Assembly: GCA_946411385.1 (NCBI GenBank)
Contig: CAMKDV010000002.1
Coordinates: forward strand, 124,001-188,000
Length of the DNA stretch: 64,000 nucleotides
Direction: 5' to 3'
DNA from: an uncultured Bacteroidales bacterium
Lineage (GTDB): Bacteria; Bacteroidota; Bacteroidia; Bacteroidales; Paludibacteraceae
The translations under genes and the position numbers were made by a program. Shown one piece after another: positions 43,048 through 52,622 of this stretch. Every line of letters begins with the position of its first letter. The first letter of the stretch is position 1. A model generated the notes under the pieces. It saw only the letters and a program-made list of their open reading frames with translations, was not told the origin of the DNA and did not search any database.

Positions 43048-45518
43048 AACGCCTCACCGCCATAGTGCTTGTATTGCTGTGCATCATGGGTGCACAGGCT
43101 GCACGTGTGCGATTCTACGGCTATGTGCTGGACGAGCAAAACAGAGGCATCGAGGCGTGCAACGTGTTCTGGAAAGAGAGCGTCGGTTCGACGCCCGTCG
43201 GCACGTCCACCAACAAGAACGGCTACTACGACCTCATCCTCACCGCTGACGATAGCGTGACAATCGTCTATTCGATGCTCGGCTATGAGACGATTGAGAT
43301 GCGCATCCTACCCAACCGCGAAGTGCTGAACATCAACGTGGCGCTCAACGAGGCAGGGGAGCAACTGGAGGAGATCGAGGTGAAAGGCATTCAGCGCCAA
43401 CAAGATATGATGGAGCATGTGGACGCTAACACCAGGCGTGTCATTCCCGACATCAGCGGTGGAGGTATCGAGAGTCTGCTGATTACTTTCTCCGGCGTAA
43501 GCCAGACCAACGAGATGAGCAGCCAGTACAATGTACGCGGCGGCAGTTTTGACGAGAATGCCGTCTATGTCAACGGCATCGAGGTTCACCGGCCGTTGTT
43601 GGTACGCGCCGGGCAACAAGAGGGACTTAGTTTCGTCAATCCCGAGATGGTGCAAAACGTGCAGTTCTCTGCCGGGGGGTTTGATGCACGCTTTGGCGAC
43701 AAGTCGTCCTCCGTGCTGGACATCACATACAAACGCCCTACGGCTTTCGAAGCTTCGCTTACGGGCAGTTTTCAGGGCGGAAGCATCTATGTAGGCGTCG
43801 GCGACAGCATGTACAGCCAGCTGCATGGCATCCGCTATAAGAGTTCGCAATACATGCTCGGTTCGCTCCAAACCAAAGGCAACTACCGCCCGCATTTCTT
43901 TGATTACCAGACCTACATGACCTGGCGTTTTGGCAAGCATACCGACTGGAACATTGCTTTCCTCGCCAACTACAGCCTCAACTCCTACGGCTTCACGCCT
44001 GACAGCATGTCCTCGTCGTTCGGCACAATGCAGGTAGCTCGCAACCTGACCATCTACTACGACGGTCAGGAGCAAGACCTCTTCCAGACCGCTTTCGGTG
44101 CGTTGAGCGTAGGCGGACATGTCTCGCCTAACGTGGCCATCAACTTCGACCTCAGCGGTTTCTATACCAACGAGCGCGAGACCTACGACATTCAGGGCGA
44201 GTATATCCTATCCGACCATCCTATGGACGGATCATCAAGCACGCCCGCAGGCAGCACAGGACAAACGATCTCGTCCGAGACCACCGAGACCGCTTCCGTC
44301 TTGGGCAAAGGCACCTACCATGAGCATGCGCGCAACAACCTGTCGGCCGGGGTGGCTACCTTGCAGCACTCGGGCGAATGGAAGAAAGCGAACAACAGTC
44401 TGCGCTGGGGAGCAAGCGCACAACTGGAGAAGATCACCGACCGCATCAGCGAGTGGGAGTGGCGCGACAGTGCCGGCTACTCCATGCCCCACACGCCCAA
44501 GTCGATGGATCTGTACTATGTGTTGCGTTCCGACACGTCCTTGCTCTCTGCACGCGCACAGGCTTACCTGCAAGACTCCTACACCTGGCATACTGACCGC
44601 GCCAAGGTCATCCTCACCGGCGGAGCACGATTGCACTGGTGGTCGTTCAACAACGAAGTGCTCGTTTCGCCCAGAGCGTCCGTCGTGATCATGCCCGGCT
44701 GGAAACGCGACATCAGTTTCCGTATAGCCACAGGTCTCTATTACCAGGCGCCGTTCTACAAGGAGATGCGCGACACCCTCACCGACAACTACGGCATCAC
44801 GCGCATCCGGCTGAACGACAAGATCAAAGCGGCACGCACCACACAACTGGTGTTTGCTACCGATTACTATTTCCGCGCCATAGGCCGGCCGTTCAAACTG
44901 ACCGCAGAAGCCTACGCCAAATATATGGACCGAGGCATCAGCTATACAGTCGATAATGTGCGTGTTCGTTATTCGGGCACGAACGACGTGCGCGGTTATA
45001 CCATCGGCTTGGACTTGAAATTGTACGGCGAGCTGGTGCCGGGCGCCGACAGCTGGATCAGTTTCTCCACGATGCGTTCGCGCGAACAGTTGCTCAACCA
45101 TCCCGAACTGGGCTGGCTGCATGCGCCTCAAGAGCAGCGCTACCAGTTTGCCATGTTCTTCCAAGACTATCTGCCGCAACTGCCGCAGCTTCACGCCCAT
45201 CTTAAGTTCGTCTGGAGCGAGGGACTGCCCTACGGCGCACCGCGAAGCATCGAACTGCGCGGCAAAGGACGCATGCCCGACTATCGGCGCATCGACCTTG
45301 GTCTGACGCATGTGAGCAATGCACACAACTATGCATACATGAAGCGCGCCAAGCATCTCAAGCAATGGACCGTCGGCTTCGAGATCTTCAACCTCGTCGA
45401 CTGGCGTAACGTCAATTCCTATTTCTGGGTGAGCGATGCCGAAGGCTATCAGTGGGCAAGCCCCAACTACCTCACAGGCAGACGATACAACATCAAAGTG
45501 GCGCTGGACTTTTATTAG
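43044..45518 (+). CDS. TonB-dependent outer-membrane receptor
   Basis: An 824-residue protein. Signal peptide [20 protein letters not shown], then a carboxypeptidase-regulatory-like domain (about 22-105: FYGYVLDEQNRGIEACNVFW ... TSTNKNGYYDLIL), plug domain (about 118-230: QTNEMSSQYNVRGGSFDENA; SAGGFDARFGDKSSSVLDIT) and beta barrel ending ITGRRYNIKVALDFY-like with a terminal aromatic (actual ending LTGRRYNIKVALDFY). It imports an unidentified substrate with energy from TonB. There is no SusD partner, so a SusC-type glycan importer is unlikely. It is coupled to the upstream FAD gene (ATGA) and followed 27 bp later by mutS. Confidence 0.9.
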   Translation: MKRLTAIVLVLLCIMGAQAARVRFYGYVLDEQNRGIEACNVFWKESVGSTPVGTSTNKNGYYDLILTADDSVTIVYSMLGYETIEMRILPNREVLNINVALNEAGEQLEEIEVKGIQRQQDMMEHVDANTRRVIPDISGGGIESLLITFSGVSQTNEMSSQYNVRGGSFDENAVYVNGIEVHRPLLVRAGQQEGLSFVNPEMVQNVQFSAGGFDARFGDKSSSVLDITYKRPTAFEASLTGSFQGGSIYVGVGDSMYSQLHGIRYKSSQYMLGSLQTKGNYRPHFFDYQTYMTWRFGKHTDWNIAFLANYSLNSYGFTPDSMSSSFGTMQVARNLTIYYDGQEQDLFQTAFGALSVGGHVSPNVAINFDLSGFYTNERETYDIQGEYILSDHPMDGSSSTPAGSTGQTISSETTETASVLGKGTYHEHARNNLSAGVATLQHSGEWKKANNSLRWGASAQLEKITDRISEWEWRDSAGYSMPHTPKSMDLYYVLRSDTSLLSARAQAYLQDSYTWHTDRAKVILTGGARLHWWSFNNEVLVSPRASVVIMPGWKRDISFRIATGLYYQAPFYKEMRDTLTDNYGITRIRLNDKIKAARTTQLVFATDYYFRAIGRPFKLTAEAYAKYMDRGISYTVDNVRVRYSGTNDVRGYTIGLDLKLYGELVPGADSWISFSTMRSREQLLNHPELGWLHAPQEQRYQFAMFFQDYLPQLPQLHAHLKFVWSEGLPYGAPRSIELRGKGRMPDYRRIDLGLTHVSNAHNYAYMKRAKHLKQWTVGFEIFNLVDWRNVNSYFWVSDAEGYQWASPNYLTGRRYNIKVALDFY

Positions 45519-45545
45519 TTGAGTGTTAACATTAAACTTATAATT

Positions 45546-48197
45546 ATGGCTAACGAGCAATTAACACCGATGATGCGACAGTTCCGCAAGATCAAGGAGC
45601 AGTACCCCGATGCACTGCTGCTGTTCCGTTGCGGCGACTTCTACGAGACCTATGCCGAGGATGCTATCCGTGCAGCCAAGATACTGAACATCACCCTCAC
45701 CAAGCGCAACAACGGCGGTGGTGCGGTAGATAGTACGGCTATGGCAGGTTTTCCGTTCCACGCGCTGGATGCCTACCTGCCTAAGCTCGTGCGTGCCGGT
45801 CTGCGCGTAGCGATATGCGATCAGCTGGAAGATCCAAAGCTGGCAAAAGGTCTGGTGCAACGCGGTGTAACCGAACTCGTCACGCCGGGTGCCAGCTATA
45901 GCGATGCCAACCTCGATCAGAAAGAGAACAACTGGCTCTGCTGCCTGCATTTTGCCAAGGCGGCTATCGGCATCGCATTGCTCGACCTGTCCACAGGTGA
46001 GTTCCTCGTTACCCAAGGCATCTCGGATTATATCAACACCCTGCTCACCAAGTTCGCGCCGAAAGAGGTGCTCTTTATGCGCGGCAGACGACAGGAGTTT
46101 GAGCAGCTGTTCTCGTCCAAATATTTCACCTATGAACTCGACGACTGGATGCTCAACCCCACCAGCGCCGAGGAGCGTCTGCGCAAGCAGTTTGCTACCA
46201 CCAACCTCAAAGGCTTCGGCATATCGAATGTGCCGGAAGGTATCGTGGCTGCCGGTGGTATACTGCATTACCTGGACATCACCCAGCATCTCCAGACCAA
46301 ACATATCCACCCGCTCAGCCGCATCGAGACGGACAAATATATGTGGCTCGACCAGTTCACCGTGCGCAATCTGGAGTTGATGCATCGCCAGTCGGACGAC
46401 AGCCTCACCCTTATCGACGTGCTGGACAAGACCATCTCCCCCATGGGCGGACGCATGCTCAGGCGGTGGATGACTTTCCCGCTGAAAGATATACGCCCGA
46501 TACGCAACAGGCAGTCGGTGGTCGAATATTTCTTTAAGCACCCTGCCGAGCGCGACGAACTGCGCGAGAGCCTGAGCACGATGCAAGATATGGAGCGCAT
46601 CGTCAGCAAGATTTCCACCGGTCGTATAGGTCCGCGCGATATGGTGCAGCTGGGCGTGGCACTCGGAGCACTCGTGCCTATCAAGCAGATTTGCGAAGCT
46701 GCTACCGATGATCCCTACCTCACCGCTCTGGCGGAGAATATCGACCTCTGCGCCGAGATGCGCGAACGCATTCGCCGGCAGATCGTTCCCTCGCCACCGT
46801 TGGCGCAGAACAAACCCGGTACCATCGCCTCGGGCGTGGATGACGAACTGGACGAACTGCGCAACCTGCAAACCAACAGCCGACAAGCATTGGAGAATAT
46901 TCGTCTGCGCGAAGCGGAGCGAACAGGTATCAACAGCCTCAAGATCGGCTTCAACAATGTGTTCGGCTACTATCTGGAGGTGCGCAACACCTTCAAGGAC
47001 CATGTGCCGCCCGAATGGATCCGGAAGCAGACGCTGGTCAATGCCGAGCGATATATCACGCCCGAACTGAACGAACTGGAGCAGAAGATCTCCGCTGCCG
47101 AGGAGCGGATAGCATCCATCGAATGGCGCATCTATACCGAACTTATGCTTGCCTTGCAAGAGTACGTGCCTGCCATGCAGAACGATGCCAACGTGGCGGC
47201 GCAACTCGACTGTCTGCTCAGTTTTGCGGCAGTAGCTGCGGAGAACAAATATGTCTGCCCCGATATCAACGACAGCCTCGTTATCGACATCCGCCAGGGG
47301 CGTCATCCCGTCATCGAACGCCGCATGCCCGCCGGCGAGGAATATATAGCCAACGACGTGCTGCTCGATAACAACGGTCAGCAGATCATCATCATCACCG
47401 GTCCTAACATGGCAGGTAAATCTGCCCTGCTCCGCCAGACGGCTCTCATTGTGCTCATGGCGCAGATGGGTTCGTTCGTACCGGCTGAGAGTGCGTCTAT
47501 CGGTATTGTTGACAAGATCTTCACGCGTGTAGGCGCGAGCGATAATATATCGCAAGGCGAGTCCACCTTCATGGTCGAGATGAACGAGGCTGCCAGCATC
47601 CTCAATAACCTCAGCGAACGCAGCCTGGTGCTGTTCGACGAACTCGGTCGCGGCACATCCACCTACGACGGCATATCCATCGCCTGGGCTATCGTGGAGT
47701 TTATCCACGAGCATCCCGGACACGCCAAGACGCTCTTTGCCACCCATTACCACGAACTCAACGAGATGGAGAACACCTTCCGCCGCATCCGCAACTACAA
47801 TGTGTCCGTGCGTGAGGTGAACAACAAAGTCATCTTCCTCCGCAAACTCGTTCGTGGCGGCAGCGAGCACAGTTTCGGTATACATGTAGCGAAGATCGCC
47901 GGCATGCCCGAGAGCATCATCCAGCGCGCCAACACCATCCTCAAGCAGCTCGAGAGCGAGGCAGTTGGCGTCAACGATGCCGGAGTCAAACAGACCGGCA
48001 ACCCCAGCGTCAAACCAGTGAACAATATCGGGCAGATGCGCGAAGGAATGCAACTGTCGTTCTTCCAGCTCGATGACCCCGTGCTTGAGCAGATACGCGA
48101 CGAACTGAAGAGCCTCGACATCAATACCCTCACCCCGCTCGAAGCCCTCAACAAACTCAGCGAAATAAGCAGCCTCGTGGGCAACAAAAGCAAATAG
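45546..48197 (+). CDS. mutS: DNA mismatch repair protein MutS
   Basis: An 883-residue mismatch-recognition ATPase. The start at 45546 ([20 protein letters not shown]) is preferred to an ATG 27 bp upstream. The mismatch-reading F-x-E motif lies in GDFYET (residues 31-36). Walker A is [15 protein letters not shown] near residue 618, with Walker B in [16 protein letters not shown] and the [16 protein letters not shown] helix near the end. Length and motif order are standard for MutS1. It forms part of the recA - FAD - TonB - mutS - lipoprotein run; an otherwise unrelated receptor between repair genes is unusual. Confidence 0.97.
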   Translation: MANEQLTPMMRQFRKIKEQYPDALLLFRCGDFYETYAEDAIRAAKILNITLTKRNNGGGAVDSTAMAGFPFHALDAYLPKLVRAGLRVAICDQLEDPKLAKGLVQRGVTELVTPGASYSDANLDQKENNWLCCLHFAKAAIGIALLDLSTGEFLVTQGISDYINTLLTKFAPKEVLFMRGRRQEFEQLFSSKYFTYELDDWMLNPTSAEERLRKQFATTNLKGFGISNVPEGIVAAGGILHYLDITQHLQTKHIHPLSRIETDKYMWLDQFTVRNLELMHRQSDDSLTLIDVLDKTISPMGGRMLRRWMTFPLKDIRPIRNRQSVVEYFFKHPAERDELRESLSTMQDMERIVSKISTGRIGPRDMVQLGVALGALVPIKQICEAATDDPYLTALAENIDLCAEMRERIRRQIVPSPPLAQNKPGTIASGVDDELDELRNLQTNSRQALENIRLREAERTGINSLKIGFNNVFGYYLEVRNTFKDHVPPEWIRKQTLVNAERYITPELNELEQKISAAEERIASIEWRIYTELMLALQEYVPAMQNDANVAAQLDCLLSFAAVAAENKYVCPDINDSLVIDIRQGRHPVIERRMPAGEEYIANDVLLDNNGQQIIIITGPNMAGKSALLRQTALIVLMAQMGSFVPAESASIGIVDKIFTRVGASDNISQGESTFMVEMNEAASILNNLSERSLVLFDELGRGTSTYDGISIAWAIVEFIHEHPGHAKTLFATHYHELNEMENTFRRIRNYNVSVREVNNKVIFLRKLVRGGSEHSFGIHVAKIAGMPESIIQRANTILKQLESEAVGVNDAGVKQTGNPSVKPVNNIGQMREGMQLSFFQLDDPVLEQIRDELKSLDINTLTPLEALNKLSEISSLVGNKSK

Positions 48198-48257
48198 CAC
48201 AACTTGTCAGAAACGAAAGTAAATAAATATATTAACCCTTTTAAATTACACAAAACA

Positions 48258-48536
48258 ATGAAAAAAGTTATTATTGCATGTGCCGCTGTTCTGGCACTCG
48301 GCCTCACCTCTTGCGGTGACACCAACTATTGCTACGAGATTACATCAAAGTACACCATCGGTGGTGTAGAGCTTTCTTCCACTTCGTACGTTTGGACTAC
48401 CAAGAACGAGATCAAGGCTTACGAGCAGCAGGCTAAGGAAACAGCCAAACGCCTTGGTGCTTCGGAGGACGTTATCAACATCTCTTCGCACATCACTACG
48501 TTCAGCCAGGAGGAGTGCAGCAAGCAGAACAAGTAA
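48258..48536 (+). CDS. Small lipoprotein, unknown
   Basis: A 92-residue protein starting MKKVIIACAAVLALGLTSCG, with the lipobox LTSC. The mature part is about 73 residues with a pair of cysteines (NYCYEITSKY and QEECSKQ) and a beta-then-helix pattern (GGVELSSTSYVWTTKNEIKA). An upstream in-frame ATG (48204) would bury the signal peptide. It is followed by a strong terminator, closing the recA-mutS run. I do not recognise the family. Confidence 0.8.
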   Translation: MKKVIIACAAVLALGLTSCGDTNYCYEITSKYTIGGVELSSTSYVWTTKNEIKAYEQQAKETAKRLGASEDVINISSHITTFSQEECSKQNK

Positions 48537-48563
48537 TCGTCCTGCCATCCATGGCTATACATC

Positions 48564-48592
48564 AAAGGAGCGTGCTGTCACGCTCCTTTTTT
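48564..48592 (+). terminator. Terminator after the small lipoprotein gene
   Basis: A perfect stem AAAGGAGCGTG/CACGCTCCTTT with CTGT loop, followed by a T-run. It ends just before the 3' end of the convergent interrupted regulator. Confidence 0.9.
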
Positions 48593-48595
48593 CGT

Positions 48596-49837
48596 TCATT
48601 CATTCTCGATAAGTCTGTCGCGCAGTTGTCCGCCCGAGACGTTCATCTTGTGTGCTGTCAGATCTTTGAGTTTGCCGATGCTCTTGGGTGAGCAGTTCAT
48701 GAGGTCGGCTATCTGCCGGTGGCTCAAGCCTATGAGCACCAGCACGCACATGCGTATATCCTGTTCGTTCAAGCCCTGCTGCTTGAGGCGCGTGGCAAGC
48801 CCTTGTAGCAGTTTGTCCGTTTGCCGGCAGAAAGCGGCATAATCGTTTCACGCCAGTTCGCTGCGTAGGTCATCGGCTTCGCGCAGCATGCGCAAGGTAT
48901 GTTCTTTTTCCTGCCTGCGCGCATTCGTTCGGGCGGTCTGCTCCAGACGCAACAGCCGGCGCTGGTGGTGCAGCAGCCATGATGTGAATCCTAATACAGC
49001 CCCAATAAAAGCCAATAGCAGCCCTGACAAAAGCACTACAGGCAACCATCCGTCTGCGTTGTAGCGTTCCAGATGCTGTTTGGCGAGCATCAGTTGTCCG
49101 TGGCGCGCTTCTATCTGCTTCTGCACGTCGGCGCGTTCGGAAGAAAGAACAACGATGGAATCCTTGCCGGCTTGCGCATCGTTGTGGGTGAGGATATAAT
49201 ACAGGTCATCCAGGTAGAACAGGTTCGTGGTGCGTGGCAGCAGCTGTTGCGCATATACGGTAGCTGAGTCATTCTGCCCGAGGAACGAATATGCCTGTGC
49301 GCGCAGCATAAGCAGGTAGTCGTTGGCGGGTGGTGTGGTGTAATAGAGAACAGAGTCGTAGTCCTGCGTGAAGAAACATGCTGCGGCTTGGGTCTCTACG
49401 ATCTTCTCCGTGAGCGGCGAACGGGGATAGGTCTCCAGCGCGGCACGAACGAGTAGCAGGGCAGAATCCTTGTGGCTCATCACGGCTTGCTCCCAAGCCA
49501 TGTTGTTCAGCGCGTATGCGTATGCGAGCGTGTCACGGGCGGCAAGAAAATGTTCTGCTGAAACGGCATATACCTCAAACGCCTTGCTATGGTCGTTCGA
49601 CTGCCGGCAGATGTTCGCCATGTTCGACCATACGCGCCCCAATAGCACCTCATCTTTTGTGCCGCTATGGGCAGCTTTCAGAAAGACCTCCATCGCCTCG
49701 TCCGGTTTGCCCTGTTCGCGCAGCGCCTTGCCTTGCTCATACCACGCACGCGCCTTCTCGTCCGCCTTCCGCCCGCAGGACAGAAGCAGCATCCCGCACA
49801 ACGCGGCAGCAACCGGTATGTACCGCTTGAAGGTCAT
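48596..49837 (-). pseudogene. TPR-transmembrane-HTH regulator interrupted by one in-frame TGA
   Basis: A 413-codon frame with a single stop. Codons 1-329: lipoprotein-type signal (CGMLLLSCGRK), TPR-like helices (about 30-230: ARAWYEQGKALREQGKPDEA), a membrane helix (LPVVLLSGLLLAFIGAVLGF near 265-285) and a coiled coil ending READDLRSELA. Codon 330 is TGA at 48848-48850. The same frame then runs 83 codons to a TGA at 48596: NDYAAFCRQTDKLLQGLATR ... DIRMCVLVLIGLSHRQIADL, a LuxR-like HTH. In Bacteroidota homologues the junction is typically L-x-W-x-DY, so the TGA sits where a Trp (TGG) is expected. A disabled gene, sequencing error or readthrough are all possible. Confidence 0.8.
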
Positions 49838-49871
49838 TCGTTATTCTATCGTATATTCATCAGCCATCCGT

Positions 49872-51359
49872 TTAATCCGTATCATCCGTGGGAGCAACAA
49901 CCCCCACCTGCATGCCTGTCGGCGTGAACATCCTCTCTCCCTGCCGGATGAGCAGCTGTCCGTTCTGCAAAATCTTTTGTGCTGCCGGCTGCTCTGCCGA
50001 TGTCGATGGCAGCGCATTGCGCCCGTAGTTGAAGGTAGCTACCATGCCGTAGCCCCATTCGGGGTTGGTCAGTTGCAGCGTGTAGCGGCCGTCTTCGGTT
50101 AGTTGGATGGCAACATACTCGCGGAACGTCTGCGAACCGTAGTCCCTCGTGGGAGCCTGGGCTTGTGCAGGCGCATTGTTCTGCGTCCGTATCTCCAGAT
50201 TGTATGTTATATCCTCACCCATAAACTCACGGATAGTCAGTTCGTCGCCTTGAAGTATAACTACCACCTGATTCGGGTCTACAGGATCCACCGTCGACCC
50301 GTCCGGTCCGTCACCCGTGTAGCGATAAAGGGGAATAGTGTCAGCCGGCTGCTCATTGGAGTCATACCAACAGCCGAATTCTTGTCCCTTGGCAGATGCA
50401 TAGAGCAGTTCATCGTCTTGCTGCACGCAGAGCAATGCTGTAATCTCTACATACATCCCTCCTACCGATCCGTCATCAAAACGAGTGGCGGACAAGCCCC
50501 ATCTCGGTTCTCCCACTCCTTCAATCCATGTGAAATTTTCTTCGTATGGTCCTTCCTCAATATCATACTCAGGATTATATGGCACTATCGCATGTAAGCG
50601 GATGGATTTGCGTCCATTAACAGAACCAATGTTCGTGACTACATATTCTGCACGGGACAAATCCAGCATTGGGTTTTCATAAGAGTAGAATGTAATGTTA
50701 CGCAACGTGTCGCCCATGACAACGTTGAAGTTGAATAGTAATTGTTCCTCCGCTGTCTCGTTTGGAAGAATCCACACCATTTGAGCTACCGTATCCTCGC
50801 GCATATAAACCTTTCCTACGTAGGACGTGCGCAAGTTGTTAATCACATAGTATTTTTGCCCGTTGATTAAAGTTGTGTCGGTGATAGTTGTTGAAAAATA
50901 ATCATATTCCTCTACAGGTGGGTCAATATAATAGGAAATAAGCACATGCATATAATTCCATTGCTTTCCCACAGCCAGCATGGGATGATAATTCTCTTTC
51001 GGCTTTTCGCCAAACGTAATACTCTGGACATTCAACCAGTTGTCACTTTCTATTGTATAGGTTGTGCCGGTAATGGTTGCATGCACGGACGGCAAGACAA
51101 TATCTATGTCAAGTTGCTGCTGTATCTGCTCATCTGCAGATGACAGGTAGTACAATGTACCATTGGCATAAAAGGCATACGTCAAGCATGTAGGACACTC
51201 CTCACTGTAGCAAGGTGCAGGAACAGACTGGAAGTCACCGTACAGCGTGACTGTACTGTCAGGAAGATTTGCCGGTGCATACGACACACCGCAAGCCGAG
51301 ACTATCGACCATACTGCGCTTACTGCGGCAAGCATACATATAAAGATAAATCTGCGCAT
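49872..51359 (-). CDS. Mosaic secreted protein A
   Basis: A 495-residue protein starting MRRFIFICMLAAVSAVWSIV, a signal peptide whose SAC could be a lipobox; an upstream in-frame start at 51470 lies inside the repeat element and is rejected. The middle (about 40-330) is unlike the neighbours apart from a few motifs (ENFTWIEGVGEPRWGL). The last 150 residues (DGPDGSTVDPVDPNQVVVIL ... QKILQNGQLLIRQGERMFTP) are nearly identical to protein B and similar to protein C. The tail resembles type IX cargo tails. Upstream lie the GGGGTCCCCGA element and a standard promoter. Function unknown; surface exposure is inferred. Confidence 0.8.
   Translation of the reverse strand: MRRFIFICMLAAVSAVWSIVSACGVSYAPANLPDSTVTLYGDFQSVPAPCYSEECPTCLTYAFYANGTLYYLSSADEQIQQQLDIDIVLPSVHATITGTTYTIESDNWLNVQSITFGEKPKENYHPMLAVGKQWNYMHVLISYYIDPPVEEYDYFSTTITDTTLINGQKYYVINNLRTSYVGKVYMREDTVAQMVWILPNETAEEQLLFNFNVVMGDTLRNITFYSYENPMLDLSRAEYVVTNIGSVNGRKSIRLHAIVPYNPEYDIEEGPYEENFTWIEGVGEPRWGLSATRFDDGSVGGMYVEITALLCVQQDDELLYASAKGQEFGCWYDSNEQPADTIPLYRYTGDGPDGSTVDPVDPNQVVVILQGDELTIREFMGEDITYNLEIRTQNNAPAQAQAPTRDYGSQTFREYVAIQLTEDGRYTLQLTNPEWGYGMVATFNYGRNALPSTSAEQPAAQKILQNGQLLIRQGERMFTPTGMQVGVVAPTDDTD
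49902..50358. repeat. Near-identical 3' segment shared with 52644-53100
   Basis: About 457 bp, offset 2742 bp, with only a couple of visible differences (GGATGAGC against GGATAAGC; a G/T at 50348). It encodes the C-terminal domain of proteins A and B. Confidence 0.9.
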
Positions 51360-51507
51360 AACTTTTTGTGTTTTATATCTGAATTGGGGTCCCCGACGCA
51401 AACCAAGCCGTAGGCTGTTTGTGGTGGGGGGAGCGAAGGCAACTGTGCGCTTTATGCCGCCGGGCGGCATCCGTTAGCGCAGTTTGCCGAACGCGACTGC
51501 AAAATTA
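51322..51507. repeat. Identical 5' segment shared with 54265-54450
   Basis: 186 bp, offset 2943 bp. It covers the first ~13 codons of gene A, its leader with the GGGGTCCCCGA element and the -7 box. No difference was seen between the copies. Confidence 0.88.
51386..51495 (+). repeat. Dispersed GGGGTCCCCGA element, short copy in leader of gene A
   Basis: Begins GGGGTCCCCGACGCAAACC and ends near GCCGAACGCG. Internal palindromic blocks are CAAACC...GTTTG and TGCCGCCGGGCGGCA. It lies between the promoter and start codon, so it is transcribed as part of the 5' leader (in reverse). Confidence 0.85.
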
Positions 51508-51531
51508 CAAAAAAAATCCCGAATATGCAAA
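51500..51531 (-). promoter_or_regulatory. Promoter for mosaic protein A
   Basis: Minus-strand TTTG (51528-51531), 20 bp, TAATTTTG (51500-51507). The leader to the ATG at 51359 is about 135 nt. Confidence 0.75.
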
Positions 51532-51702
51532 TTTTTGTGTTTGAAAAATGAAAAGCACAAACCCATCATTTTCAAGCATCTGTGATTTTAGGTGTTTGAA
51601 AAATGACATTTATACAGGAAAACAGTCCCTGATACGTACAGCGACTACAATATGATGATGTATCTTTGAATATAGGAATGTCTTGATTCGCCTCGCTCTT
51701 GA

Positions 51703-52131
51703 TTATGCATCCTTAGTAAATGCACTTTCCTGAAGCTGTTGCGTCAGAGCATTGATTGTTTGTATGAAACGCTCTGTCGGTTCAATAATCGGCAGTACGT
51801 CTTCGGCTTTTAGTGTGTAGGTATCGTCATAGTCTCCTGTCATCCGATTGGCGTATAGTTTAGAATACAAATCACCCATTTCGCGAGAGACGATACCTGT
51901 TTTAATAAACTTCAACCCAAATACCAAAATTACTCCTTGATGCGTCTGGGCTGTATCCTTATTAGCTATAAGTAGAGCAGAAACAGCATAATATGCAGCA
52001 TAATACAATCTGTTGGCTGCCGCCGGCCAGAAACACATGGAAGCATTTCCTTTTGCTTCCTCTAGAGTACTAATCGACTTCTCAATCCGAACCTGCACAA
52101 CGGCATCTCTTTCTTCTGCGTTTAGTGACAT
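51703..52131 (-). CDS. HEPN-domain protein of an MNT-HEPN pair
   Basis: A 142-residue, all-helical protein of the HEPN (PF05168-like) class: RIEKSISTLEEAKGNASMCF, NRLYYAAYYAVSALLIANKD, QTHQGVILVFGLKFIKTGIV and ANRMTGDYDDTY are in the family order. HEPN partners of MNT proteins are often toxins (RNases) neutralised by AMPylation or by binding the MNT partner; some HEPN proteins lack RNase activity. I cannot identify an intact R-x4-6-H motif with confidence, so toxicity is unproven. It starts 5 bp after the MNT gene stop. Confidence 0.85.
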   Translation of the reverse strand: MSLNAEERDAVVQVRIEKSISTLEEAKGNASMCFWPAAANRLYYAAYYAVSALLIANKDTAQTHQGVILVFGLKFIKTGIVSREMGDLYSKLYANRMTGDYDDTYTLKAEDVLPIIEPTERFIQTINALTQQLQESAFTKDA

Positions 52132-52136
52132 AATAG

Positions 52137-52442
52137 TTATAATTCTATTCCGTCATGCATAACATTCTTGTAGAATGGCGTAAAGTTTTTCTTTTCCCAT
52201 TCTGACTGAGTATACACAATCGGACTTATCATCTTTTCTATATCCCAACCAAGTCTGAACAACTCGCCGGACACATCCCACTTCCTTCCGGCAGAAGCAT
52301 CATTCAGTAGTACCATCACATCCCAATCCGAATCGGGATGCGCATCCCCTCTGGCTCGTGAGCCAAAGAGCAGCACTTTAGCCGAAGGCTCGCTCTGGTG
52401 TACCTTGGCGCTGATACTATCCAAAACCTCTTGAGTGGACAT
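52137..52442 (-). CDS. Minimal nucleotidyltransferase (MNT) domain protein
   Basis: A 101-residue protein beginning MSTQEVLDSISAKVHQSEPS. The nucleotidyltransferase signature is complete: LLFGSRARGDAHPDSDWDVM (GSRARG then D-x-D type WDV). The start at 52442 is chosen because it follows the promoter (-7 box at 52461); the longer frame reaching 52535 reads through AT-rich promoter DNA. It pairs with the HEPN gene 5 bp downstream, the usual antitoxin-first order. In characterised MNT-HEPN modules the MNT protein can AMPylate the HEPN toxin; that is inferred here. Confidence 0.88.
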   Translation of the reverse strand: MSTQEVLDSISAKVHQSEPSAKVLLFGSRARGDAHPDSDWDVMVLLNDASAGRKWDVSGELFRLGWDIEKMISPIVYTQSEWEKKNFTPFYKNVMHDGIEL

Positions 52443-52460
52443 GTTTTCTGTATTTTTGTG

Positions 52461-52492
52461 CAAAGTTACAAAAAAAAATGCATATATGCAAC
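52461..52492 (-). promoter_or_regulatory. Promoter for the MNT-HEPN pair
   Basis: Minus-strand TAACTTTG (52461-52468) with a GTTG -33 box 20 bp upstream (52489-52492). The leader is about 10-15 nt. Confidence 0.6.
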
Positions 52493-52622
52493 TTTTCACG
52501 AAGAAAAATTGCATATTATTGCATTTTTGAAGCATTTTGGATGTTTTTGCCGAAAGAGTGTTCTTCCGAAATCTGTTTAATCTGTGAACAAAAAGTCCTC
52601 ATCATCTATCCGTTCAATCCGT

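Noticed and set aside
45561..48200. Very long open frame antisense to mutS
   Set aside because: It mirrors the codon bias of mutS, has no recognisable domain, and MutS motifs are complete on the plus strand. The same applies to antisense frames over nadB, gldJ and the amidase gene.
48848..48850. TGA decoded as Trp genome-wide (genetic code 4)
   Set aside because: Other intact genes use TGG for Trp and end in TGA (recA, GGGtGRT, ISP enzyme), so a global code change is not supported; only a local event fits.
51360..51470. Upstream extension of mosaic gene A (and of B at 54303-54413)
   Set aside because: The extra 37 residues are the translated repeat element, start inside the leader and would bury the signal peptide.
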